This document shows, in pieces, positions 1 through 7,343 of a DNA stretch of 9,677 nt (positions are counted from its first letter, which is position 1; each line of letters opens with the position of its first letter). Made by a program: the position numbers and the translations under genes. The notes below the pieces were generated by a model, which saw only the letters and a list, made by a program, of their open reading frames with translations, did no database searches and was not told where the DNA came from. This DNA comes from Desulfatirhabdium butyrativorans (lineage in GTDB: Bacteria > Desulfobacterota > Desulfobacteria > Desulfobacterales > DYRK01), in contig DYRK01000201.1 in the NCBI GenBank assembly GCA_020718785.1, positions 1 through 9,677 of the forward strand. The letters are read 5' to 3'.

Positions 1-683
1 GGCTGGTCGCTATTACAGAAATGCCCGGCATCATCAATTGTCCATCGGGTCGGATGGTATCCCACGCTCTCTGTTGCATTCGATTCTATAATATATTGAG
101 TATCATCGGCACCTCCGGTAAAGAGCGTTTTGTAAGAAATCTGTTTCAGTTTCTCCATTTGTTGCTGACCCGCCGGGAATGTCGCTCCCAACCACGGGCT
201 GACAAGAATCAGCTTTTCCACTCTTTCAGGATAAAATACAGCCAACTGCGCTGAAATTGCGCTTCCTATGGACAGTCCGCAAATATGTGCTTTCTGAATG
301 TTCAAATAGTTCATCAGTTCTATTACATCTGTCGTTGCCCGATGTTCTTTTTCTCCCCATGTCCATGAGTTAAAGTTAAAAGGATCTTCTCCGACAAGAG
401 GAGTTGACTCTCCGGAACCACGAATGTCAAACCGAACCACTTTGAATGATTTGGCAAACTCTTCAAACTGAAAATCCCATGAAACCTTCCCTTTTTTTAA
501 ACCGGTCTCTGTTTCATCTCCTCCGTGAATCAGAATGAGAGGAAATCCGTCTCCGGCTACTTCATAGGATATTTTTGCCCCGTCGCTCATGGTTACAAAA
601 TTTGCGGCAGATGCAATCCTTAAATCGTCAATCCAGATGCACGTAAAAACTGTAGCCAAAATCATTATAAAACATCTTTTCAT
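1..683 (-). CDS. Exported alpha/beta-hydrolase with minimal lid (3' end outside window)
   Basis: An open frame of 227 codons runs from ATG at 683 to the window edge without a stop. The start has a good Shine-Dalgarno (GGAGAG within 688-693, about 6 nt upstream). Residues 1-28 look like a Sec signal peptide: Lys-Arg, a hydrophobic stretch, then ASA-A before the mature part. The alpha/beta-hydrolase fold follows: oxyanion HGG at 53-55, RFDIRGSGES at 84-93, nucleophile elbow GLSIG with Ser138, probable acid Asp193 (GGADD) and His221 in DDAGHF. The Asp-to-His distance of 28 is typical, so the protein should end soon after the window edge. Only about 55 residues separate Ser138 from Asp193, so the cap/lid is very short. 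The likely role is a periplasmic esterase or hydrolase; the substrate cannot be predicted. It lies 103 bp after the toxin gene and may be transcribed separately. The fold is sure, the exact function is not. Confidence 0.88.
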   Translation of the reverse strand, partial: MKRCFIMILATVFTCIWIDDLRIASAANFVTMSDGAKISYEVAGDGFPLILIHGGDETETGLKKGKVSWDFQFEEFAKSFKVVRFDIRGSGESTPLVGEDPFNFNSWTWGEKEHRATTDVIELMNYLNIQKAHICGLSIGSAISAQLAVFYPERVEKLILVSPWLGATFPAGQQQMEKLKQISYKTLFTGGADDTQYIIESNATESVGYHPTRWTIDDAGHFCNSDQ

Positions 684-718
684 TGTTCTCTCCTTCTTTT
701 TCAAAAATCTGACCGTTG

Positions 719-746
719 ATTATCAGTTCGGTATAAATATTTCTAA
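719..746 (-). promoter_or_regulatory. Possible sigma70-type promoter for the hydrolase gene
   Basis: On the minus strand GATAAT (719-724) matches the -10 consensus at five of six positions. A weak -35 candidate TTAGAA (741-746) lies 16 nt upstream. The position, about 35 nt before the hydrolase start, is suitable. The -35 is poor and the region is AT-rich, so a chance match is quite possible. Confidence 0.25.
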
Positions 747-786
747 TTCTATCTCCAGATAAAGCAGGGGCTTTTTTAAATATCTG

Positions 787-1188
787 CTACCGAATGAAAC
801 GAATTTGACAAATTCCATTTTCTGCAACCGGCTCAAGTTCATGGCGATCTGAAGAATATAGTATGCCGGATAGCCGATTAGTTATTGATAAAGCTATACA
901 ATCTGCATAAGAGATACGTCGGATTGTTGCTTTGAATTCAGCCGCTTCTTTCCAAAGAGTTGCATCCATATCTTCACGGACAACCAGACCTGTTGAATAC
1001 AGAGCTTCAACTAATTGATCAGCTTCTATACGATTTTCACCTCGTGAAAGACAATCTTTATAAACTTCGCACATATTTATTGCATGTATAAAGCATTCTT
1101 CAGCAATTAACGCAGATTCGACAACATCAGCCCCTTCTTCATCTCTGAGATATGCAATTACCGCACAGGCATCAAGAATAACCGTCAC
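787..1188 (-). CDS. PIN-domain toxin, VapC-like ribonuclease
   Basis: This is a 133-residue protein of the usual length for VapC-type PIN toxins, which are Mg2+-dependent ribonucleases neutralised by a cognate antitoxin. The acidic active-site residues are in place: Asp6 in VILDAC, Glu41 in NMCEVY, Asp96 in SYADCIAL and Asp114 in YSSDRHE. I chose the GTG at 1186-1188 as start. GGAAGGA (1196-1202) lies 7 nt upstream, the antitoxin stop (1193-1195) is 4 nt upstream, and the PIN fold normally begins right at this beta-strand. A longer in-frame reading to 1308 would overlap most of the antitoxin and adds no recognisable sequence. The gene is evidently translationally coupled to the antitoxin. The PIN assignment is firm; the RNA target is unknown. 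Confidence 0.88.
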   Translation of the reverse strand: MTVILDACAVIAYLRDEEGADVVESALIAEECFIHAINMCEVYKDCLSRGENRIEADQLVEALYSTGLVVREDMDATLWKEAAEFKATIRRISYADCIALSITNRLSGILYSSDRHELEPVAENGICQIRFIR

Positions 1189-1192
1189 TGAT

Positions 1193-1426
1193 TTATCCTT
1201 CCAATAAAATTTCATCAGTTTTTTTTCTTGCAAAATCTTCACTTGAAGTAAGTTTGTTTTTATACCTGCCTCGTAGTAATTTAATATGCAAAATACGCTT
1301 CTCTTCATATAATCCGGCTTCCCCGGTCAAATGACTGCTTTTGGATATTGACGTATTGACAATACTGTCTTGCATAAGGCATGGGTTTGAGTTCTCTGCA
1401 AGTATATTGGAACGCTGTTCACTCAT
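1193..1426 (-). CDS. Probable antitoxin of the PIN toxin
   Basis: A small 77-residue protein encoded immediately upstream of the PIN toxin with a 4-nt gap, the standard antitoxin-first order. ATG at 1424-1426 is preferred because AGAGGA (1435-1440) lies 8 nt upstream. A TTG at 1442-1444 would put that Shine-Dalgarno inside the gene. The C-terminal part (RGRYKNKLTSSEDFARKK, then an acidic end) looks like the charged toxin-wrapping segment of VapB-like antitoxins. The Ser/Asn-rich first 50 residues show no clear ribbon-helix-helix, AbrB or Phd motif, so the DNA-binding mode cannot be named. The last codons (GAA GGA) supply the Shine-Dalgarno of the toxin. The antitoxin call rests mainly on context and the C-terminal segment. 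Confidence 0.7.
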   Translation of the reverse strand: MSEQRSNILAENSNPCLMQDSIVNTSISKSSHLTGEAGLYEEKRILHIKLLRGRYKNKLTSSEDFARKKTDEILLEG

Positions 1427-1441
1427 TTTATAATTCCTCTG

Positions 1442-1486
1442 CAAAAAGAAACGAGCGTAAGATCAAACTGAAATCCCACGCTCGTT
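1442..1486 (-). terminator. Rho-independent terminator after the giant surface-protein gene
   Basis: A perfect 9-bp inverted repeat, AACGAGCGT (1450-1458) and ACGCTCGTT (1478-1486), begins 13 nt after the stop at 1500. In minus-strand RNA the stem can grow to about 15 bp, because the next six positions pair with three G-U wobbles, leaving a 7-nt loop. A U-rich stretch (TTCTTTTTG) follows. The wobbles would be A-C mismatches in plus-strand RNA, so the signal favours the minus strand. It ends just before the antitoxin Shine-Dalgarno and could also affect antitoxin expression. Confidence 0.65.
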
Positions 1487-1499
1487 GTTATGTTATAAC

Positions 1500-4400
1500 T
1501 TATTCTTTCTTCGCCTCTCCCAGCGACATCAGCACTTCATCTAAAGCCGGGTTCGAAGCATCGGACCGGTTTTTGTCCGAGGAAATGCTTTCCTTCTGTT
1601 CGGGAAGCGGTCCCATATCTCTGTACTTGTTCAGAGGTTCGCCGGAGTCCGAATTCATAGGACTGGACCTCAGAGACGCATCGGGCGTTCCCTGAGAACC
1701 CCGCGGAGTTACAGACTGCGGACTGCTTGTCGTCCTCCCGGAATCCGAAGGCGGAGCCGCGAGATTTTCTTCGGTCAGACTGCCCGATCTCAGGCTGCTT
1801 GCCGGAGTCCCTACGGTCGCGGCAGGCTGTCCGGAGCCGTACTCACGGAAACTGCTGTTTCCCGGTACAACCGGCGCGGCTGCGGGTTCAGCACCGGCAA
1901 CCCCTTCCTGACAGGGAATCACAGTTCCCAGCAGGGGCCATGCCGTGCTTCCCCATGCTGCCGGAACATTCAGGTTTTCCCTGCCGGAATAATACGCATA
2001 TTTCAGTTCGCCGCCTTTGACATTGAATTCGCCCTCGGAACCCTGAACAAAATTCTTCTCATCTATCAGCAGACGCTTGTCCAAATCCTTTGATCTGCCG
2101 CTGAAGAAACTCCATGCAAATTCCTGACCACCCAGATTAAAGCCCTTATCCCCGCCTTCTCTGAGGAAATGAGGCTCGGTCACTGTGGGAGAATACAGAT
2201 CGAATTCCTCATCAAGGAAGGGCGGAGTCCAGCCCAGTTCATCCTGCATCCATTTCCATGTGACATTGCAGAGTCTGGATTCCGGGTCCAATCCGGGCGC
2301 AAAACGGCATCCGATACGCAGCGTTTCTTCCAGTGTACAGCAGGGATAGAGCGGAAAATCGCAGGGATCGCCTTTCCCGCGAAGTGCTGCAAACTCATGC
2401 CGCAGCCCCGTAGGCTGCACATCTCCGGGATTATACAGAAAACCGAGCGCAATGCCTCTCTGGTTGCCCAAATCCGGGAACCGTCGGTCCCATCCGGGTC
2501 CGGGGGGACCTTCAGGCGGAGTTTCCGGCGGGTGAGGATGAGGAACACCCACCAAAATCTGTACCGTATCCGTATCTGTCAACGGTACTGCAACCAACTG
2601 GCCTGTCTGCCGGTAAGTGGCTTCGTCATATCCGGTATGACCTTCATCATTGGTCACAACCGTAAGATTTGCCGTGCCTGTCCATCCCGGAGGAGGCGTA
2701 TAAGTCAGACCGTTGAGAGCCGCGTTGACCTCCTCGATAGTTCCGTTAAGAACAATCGAGGCTGAATCCGACTGTCCCGGAACCGCGATAGTTCCGACAT
2801 CCACACTGAGTGTCGTTGTTACTGTAAGAGGTCTGGCATCCGGATCATCCACAGAAATGCCGTTTCCGCTATCGGGTCTGAACACGACCGGCGTATCCAC
2901 AGGCGTGATCTGCTCTCCCGGAACAGTATTCACGGGCGGATCATTCAGGGGAATCACCTTGACCGTGGAAGTGGCAATATTGCTGTCATTTCCCTGCTCG
3001 TCTTTTGCCACAAAGGTGATGATTCTCGGACACTCGTTCGGACTCTGAGAAGAATTATAAAAGGTGACAGACTGCAAGACCTTGGAGTAATTCTCCTGCG
3101 TATCCGTACCGCTCAGAGTCAGAACTCCGTCTTTGTACTCTGCCCGGATATTTGTGCCTTCCGTGATTGCCGCAAGCACATCCTCGGGTTCTATGCAACT
3201 CTGATCAATGGTCGCGGTCAGCGAAGCAATTCTGCCGCTGTCCGGGTCTTTGACAATCGCGTCAATATCTGTCACTTTCACCGGATTGTCGCCTTCGACA
3301 AAAGTTGCGCCAAAATTCGGAGATTCTCCGGGCTTTCCGCCGTCGCCGTCCCCGCCGTCATTGTTATCGTCAAGGTCTATCGAAGGACGGGTCGGTTTCA
3401 CCACAATGGTCATGACACCCTGGTCAGGTGCGCCGTCATTGTCCTTCACCGTCACATCAATGGTATAAGTACCCGGTTTTACAGTTACGTCTTTGCCCAC
3501 CGTGATAATACCGGTTTCGGGATTGACATCGAACAGATCGGAGCCGCCGGTTTTTTCATATTCCGCAACATATCCGTCCTCGTCCTGAGCCTCTACCGGA
3601 CCGATGGGAGAACCGCCCGGGGTGTTTTCTTCGATCTCGAAATACTGATCCGCTACGGTCGGCGGGATATTCACATAAATAACCGTAATGGGAAACACGA
3701 GTTGGGCTGACAGCGGATTCGGCACTTCTCCTGCCTGCCGCGTTCCCGAACTCCCTGCAATTCCCGCGTCTGTCACAGTGATTGTCACATTCTCCCACAC
3801 CCCCACATCCCCGCCGTCGGCAATAGAGCGTTTGTCTGTAGGCACGCCGTACAGGCGTCCGGTCTGGGCATCGAACTGCGCCCATTTGGGCATGTTCTCA
3901 ATGCTGTAGGTCAGATTTTCCGAGGGGTTGATGACCGGCAGATTATAGCCGGACTGCAAATCCGGATCAAAACCCGTGGGATCGAAAGCATAGTCATTCC
4001 CCAGACGGACCAGCGTAACTGCCTCGCTGATAATTTTCGGCGCATCATTGACATTCAGCACCTGGACATCAAAGGACATCGTGCTGCTGAGTCCGTCCGT
4101 GTCCGTGACCGTGATTTCGATATTGCTGTAAAGACCCACATCCTCGTTTTTCGGAACCCCTGTCAACTGACCGGTATCTTTGTTAAAAGTCATCCATGCC
4201 GGCTGATTCGAGATGCTGAACTCCAATGCCTCGACCGGATCTTCTTTGTCGCTGGCAGTCGGGGTGAAAGTGTAAGTATCGCCCTGTTTGACTTGAGGCG
4301 CAGGATCCCCGCCGATCACCGGTTCCGTATTGGCGCGGGTCACGGTCAGATTGAATTTCAGAGAAGCATTCAAGCCCCCGGCATCTGTCACTGTGATCAC

Positions 4401-7325
4401 AATGCCCTGATATTCCCCGATATTATCCCGTGTCGGTGTCCCGTAAAGCTCCCCGGTATTCGGATTGAACTCCGCCCAAGCCGGTTTGTTCTCGATCTTA
4501 TACGTCAGCCGTTCCGTGGAATCCACGAGCAGGTCAATATCATTGGAGGTGGGAACAAAGCTGTATTTCGTGTTTTCCTGCACGGTCTGGGTCGAAGAGC
4601 CGACAATAAAAGGCGCGTCATTGACATTGATCACCTGGATGCTGAACTCGGGAAGAGACGCGCTCAGACCCGTGTTGTCGGTCACTGTAATCAGAATTTT
4701 TTCAGACACCCCCACATCCGCGTTCACCGGTTTGCCAGTGAGTTCCCCCGTGGTTTTAACGAACTTTGCCCAAGCCGGCTGATTGGAAATGCTGAATATC
4801 AGCGTATCCCCTTCATCTCTGTCGCTGGCTGTCGGCTTGAAAGAATACTCCGCATCCTGTTTCACGGTAAGATCCGGCGTCCCCTCGATGATCGGGGCTT
4901 CATTCACCGGAACGACTTTCAGGTTGAAATTCATCGCCTTGCTCAAGCCGCCGGCATCTGTGACCGTGATCTCAATACCGTTATATTCGCCCACATCCCT
5001 TCTTTCCGGTGTGCCGCTCAATTCCCCGGTTTCAGGATTGAACTCCGCCCATGAGGGCTTGTTTTTGATACTGAAGGTCAGCTTCTCTTTCAGATCCACC
5101 AGAAGATCTTTGTCGCCGGAAGTCGGGACAAAGCTGTACTTGCTTCCTTCCTGAATATCGCCTACGGAAGTACCGCTGATGGTCGGGCGATCATTGACAT
5201 TGACCACCTCGATGCTGAATTCGGACAGAGCCGCGGCTTTTCCCGTAGTGTCCGTGACCGTGATGACAATACCCGAATAAATGCCTACTTCCTCGTTTCC
5301 GGGCGTGCCGTTCAGTTCGCCGGTTTTGGGATCGAAAGTCGCCCATTTCGGCTGTTTTGAAATGCTGAATTTCAGTTCCGAAACATCATCTTCCTTGTCA
5401 GACGCAGAGGGCTTGAAATAATAAGGACTGTCCTGATCCACCTTGACCGGCGGCGTACCGCTGATAACAGGTCCGTCATTGGTGGGAACCACATTCAGAG
5501 CAAAGGTCATGTCCGCGCTCAGACCGCCTTTGTCCGTGACCGTGATTTTAATATCTTTGTACTGACCGACCTCGGCCGGAGTGCCGTTCAGTTCGCCGGT
5601 ATTGGGATTGAAACTCGCCCATGCCGGTTTGTTCTGAATGCTGAAAGTCAGACGCTCCGTGGTATCCACCCGCAGGTCTATATCACTGGAAGTCGGGATA
5701 AAACTGTAATAGGTCCCGGCCTGAATATTGTTCATCGAGGTCCCGCTGATCGCGGGCGCGTCATTGACATTGATGACCGTGATATCGAATTCCATAGAGT
5801 CGCTCAGACCTTTGGAATCCGTGACCGTAATTTTGATGTTCTCATAGCTTTTCACATCATCATTGTCGGGAGTGCCGGTAAGCTCGCCGGTATTGGAATT
5901 GAAGGTCGCCCATTGCGGCTGATTGGAAATACTGAACTTCAGCGCACTCGCGCTGTCTTCCGCGTCCGTGGCAGAGGGCTTGAAACTGTACGATTCACCC
6001 TGTTTCACCTGCGTTGCCGGAGTTCCTTCAATCACCGGAGGCGTATTTTTTTCCTCGACCGTAATATCAAAGGCTTTGAGAACCGCAGTCGCTCCGCTCA
6101 TGTCCGTGACCGTGATTTTCACATTCCGATACACGCCCACATCGCTTCTTGCCGGAGTTCCCTCCAATTTTCCGCTAGCCGCGTCAAAAGAAGCCCATGC
6201 GGGTTTGTTTTCGATACTGAAAGTCAGCTTTTCATTCGGATCCACGCCCTTGATCATATCCGGGTCCTGAGCCGTGGGCGTAAAGCTGTACGCGTTGCCT
6301 TCCTGAACACTCAGCACGGCTTTGCCGCTGATATCCGGCGCGTCATTGACGTTGATCACTTTGATGCTGAAATCCGGAAGCCATGTGGTTTCGCCTTCCT
6401 GATCCGTGACGCCGATTTTTATTCCCGTGTATTCTCCCACCTGATCATTGGTCGGAATTCCGGAGAGCTTCCCGGTTTTCGAATCAAAAGTGGTCCATTT
6501 GGGCTGATTGGAAATACTGAATTCCCGGATTTCATTTTCCGGATCGCTGGCTGTGGGGGTGAAACTGTAAAGTTCTCCCTGCTTCACACTGTCGCGGGGA
6601 GTACCTTCGATTGCCGGCGGAAGCAGCGTTCCCCCGTAAGCAGCCAATTTTTCAGGGTCCAAGGGCGGATCCGCGCTGTGCAGAGCCTCGGAGTTTACTT
6701 CCAAATCCCAGTCTCCGTCCTTGCCCGTGCTGTCAGACGAGCCGAAAACTTCCGCGCCGGTTGCCTGCGCCAGACGGTTCAGCAGAACTTTTCCATCGCC
6801 GCCTGCAACATTGCATCCGAAAAGATAAATCTGTCCCTTATCCGCAAGCACCGAATCCAATTCTGCCCACGTGTCCGCGTTTTCCTCTATATTTTCCGCG
6901 TTGATCTCTTCATTGCCAAGAGTGAACGCACCTTCTTTGCCGTGAGACAGCAGGGACAAAGATTCTATGGGGCGGTTCAGTTCCCGCGAAAGTTCCGCTA
7001 CTTTGGCAATCACTTCAGCCGCGGATTCATTCGGTCCGTAAACAATGACGTGCGTACCCGGTTTTGCCGCTTCCGCCAGTCTCTGATAATCGGGGAGGGT
7101 GTCAGCAACAAGAATCACTTCAATGGGTTCTGTATGAACGTCCCCGCCGGTATCATCGGCAAGCAGCGCGGCAGCCCCGGCAATCCGATCTTTATGATCC
7201 GTATGGTCCGGAACAAAGGACTCTTGGGAAACCGCGGATTCATGAGAGTATGCGTGTTCCAATGCCCCGGCAACCATTGCGCCGTCAAGAACAATCCTGT
7301 TTTCTAACTTCATCAAATTCAACAT
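1500..7325 (-). CDS. Giant surface protein: LExRxxLDGA N-terminus, DUF4347, ten Ig/cadherin-like repeats
   Basis: A 1941-residue protein, very probably exported and acting in adhesion at the cell surface. ATG at 7325 has a strong Shine-Dalgarno (GGAGGT, 7331-7336, 5 nt spacing). Domains in order: LENRIVLDGA (7-16), the LEPR-type N-terminal motif of giant secreted proteins, with no Sec signal; DUF4347 (about 66-215) with SHG (His128) and GCN (Cys171); ten He_PIG/CADG-type repeats (237-1220); a cadherin-like domain (1221-1309); an Asp/Gly-rich linker (1316-1332); two beta-sandwich repeats of the kind common in giant surface proteins (1333-1462, 1463-1592); a Pro-rich linker (1594-1612); an unrecognised Cys-containing region (1613-1805); and a Ser/Pro-rich tail to 1941. 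RTX nonapeptides are absent. It follows the TolC-family gene after 91 bp, so the two probably form an operon. A terminator follows. The frame is intact throughout. Adhesin function is inferred from architecture. Confidence 0.92.
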   Translation of the reverse strand: MLNLMKLENRIVLDGAMVAGALEHAYSHESAVSQESFVPDHTDHKDRIAGAAALLADDTGGDVHTEPIEVILVADTLPDYQRLAEAAKPGTHVIVYGPNESAAEVIAKVAELSRELNRPIESLSLLSHGKEGAFTLGNEEINAENIEENADTWAELDSVLADKGQIYLFGCNVAGGDGKVLLNRLAQATGAEVFGSSDSTGKDGDWDLEVNSEALHSADPPLDPEKLAAYGGTLLPPAIEGTPRDSVKQGELYSFTPTASDPENEIREFSISNQPKWTTFDSKTGKLSGIPTNDQVGEYTGIKIGVTDQEGETTWLPDFSIKVINVNDAPDISGKAVLSVQEGNAYSFTPTAQDPDMIKGVDPNEKLTFSIENKPAWASFDAASGKLEGTPARSDVGVYRNVKITVTDMSGATAVLKAFDITVEEKNTPPVIEGTPATQVKQGESYSFKPSATDAEDSASALKFSISNQPQWATFNSNTGELTGTPDNDDVKSYENIKITVTDSKGLSDSMEFDITVINVNDAPAISGTSMNNIQAGTYYSFIPTSSDIDLRVDTTERLTFSIQNKPAWASFNPNTGELNGTPAEVGQYKDIKITVTDKGGLSADMTFALNVVPTNDGPVISGTPPVKVDQDSPYYFKPSASDKEDDVSELKFSISKQPKWATFDPKTGELNGTPGNEEVGIYSGIVITVTDTTGKAAALSEFSIEVVNVNDRPTISGTSVGDIQEGSKYSFVPTSGDKDLLVDLKEKLTFSIKNKPSWAEFNPETGELSGTPERRDVGEYNGIEITVTDAGGLSKAMNFNLKVVPVNEAPIIEGTPDLTVKQDAEYSFKPTASDRDEGDTLIFSISNQPAWAKFVKTTGELTGKPVNADVGVSEKILITVTDNTGLSASLPEFSIQVINVNDAPFIVGSSTQTVQENTKYSFVPTSNDIDLLVDSTERLTYKIENKPAWAEFNPNTGELYGTPTRDNIGEYQGIVITVTDAGGLNASLKFNLTVTRANTEPVIGGDPAPQVKQGDTYTFTPTASDKEDPVEALEFSISNQPAWMTFNKDTGQLTGVPKNEDVGLYSNIEITVTDTDGLSSTMSFDVQVLNVNDAPKIISEAVTLVRLGNDYAFDPTGFDPDLQSGYNLPVINPSENLTYSIENMPKWAQFDAQTGRLYGVPTDKRSIADGGDVGVWENVTITVTDAGIAGSSGTRQAGEVPNPLSAQLVFPITVIYVNIPPTVADQYFEIEENTPGGSPIGPVEAQDEDGYVAEYEKTGGSDLFDVNPETGIITVGKDVTVKPGTYTIDVTVKDNDGAPDQGVMTIVVKPTRPSIDLDDNNDGGDGDGGKPGESPNFGATFVEGDNPVKVTDIDAIVKDPDSGRIASLTATIDQSCIEPEDVLAAITEGTNIRAEYKDGVLTLSGTDTQENYSKVLQSVTFYNSSQSPNECPRIITFVAKDEQGNDSNIATSTVKVIPLNDPPVNTVPGEQITPVDTPVVFRPDSGNGISVDDPDARPLTVTTTLSVDVGTIAVPGQSDSASIVLNGTIEEVNAALNGLTYTPPPGWTGTANLTVVTNDEGHTGYDEATYRQTGQLVAVPLTDTDTVQILVGVPHPHPPETPPEGPPGPGWDRRFPDLGNQRGIALGFLYNPGDVQPTGLRHEFAALRGKGDPCDFPLYPCCTLEETLRIGCRFAPGLDPESRLCNVTWKWMQDELGWTPPFLDEEFDLYSPTVTEPHFLREGGDKGFNLGGQEFAWSFFSGRSKDLDKRLLIDEKNFVQGSEGEFNVKGGELKYAYYSGRENLNVPAAWGSTAWPLLGTVIPCQEGVAGAEPAAAPVVPGNSSFREYGSGQPAATVGTPASSLRSGSLTEENLAAPPSDSGRTTSSPQSVTPRGSQGTPDASLRSSPMNSDSGEPLNKYRDMGPLPEQKESISSDKNRSDASNPALDEVLMSLGEAKKE
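1980..2141 (-). repeat. Twin 16-residue motif in the C-terminal region of the giant protein
   Basis: Residues 1729-1744 (FNLGGQEFAWSFFSGR) and 1767-1782 (FNVKGGELKYAYYSGR) align without gaps, 38 residues apart. FN, Gly, Glu and the closing SGR are shared, and three aromatic positions are conserved as W/Y, F/Y and F/Y. This suggests a duplicated beta-hairpin unit. The encoding DNA is 2094-2141 and 1980-2027. I do not recognise the family. Confidence 0.6.
3666..6617 (-). repeat. Ten tandem Ig/cadherin-like coding repeats in five A-B pairs
   Basis: Units of about 93-100 residues begin (first base on the minus strand) at 6617, 6338, 6038, 5756, 5471, 5186, 4895, 4613, 4322 and 4040. Each has a P-x-I-x-G start, a YSF-P-T/S strand, W-x-x-F, TGxLxGTP, ITVTD and an NVNDAP-like end. 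Odd units (A) carry the acidic DKED-like loop and FSISNQPxW. Even units (B) carry D-x-DLxVD, LTFSI-x-NKPAWA and mostly FNPxTG. The alternation is kept across all five pairs. The last unit is longer (about 125 residues) because of an insertion. Confidence 0.9.
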
Positions 7326-7343
7326 CCGACACCTCCATAATAT

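Noticed and set aside
756..786. Possible terminator after the toxin gene (CAGATA ... TATCTG enclosing AAAGC/GCTTT)
   Set aside because: The stems are short and AT-rich, and the T-run lies on the plus-strand side of the inner stem, so it does not fit termination of the minus-strand toxin transcript.
1189..1308. N-terminal extension of the PIN toxin to an upstream ATG
   Set aside because: It would overlap the antitoxin in another frame, has no PIN sequence, and the GTG at 1188 has a well-placed Shine-Dalgarno.
3330..3380. RTX-type calcium repeats in the giant protein
   Set aside because: The Asp/Gly-rich stretch at residues 1316-1332 is too short and lacks the GGxGxDxUx nonapeptide period; it reads as a linker.
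4293..5054. 253-codon plus-strand frame within the repeat region
   Set aside because: It mirrors the tandem repeats on the opposite strand, and its repetitiveness comes from the real gene.
5913..7307. 464-codon open frame on the plus strand opposite the giant gene
   Set aside because: It is antisense to the well-supported DUF4347/repeat gene, has no recognisable domain, and its His/Arg/Phe-rich composition is typical of a shadow frame.
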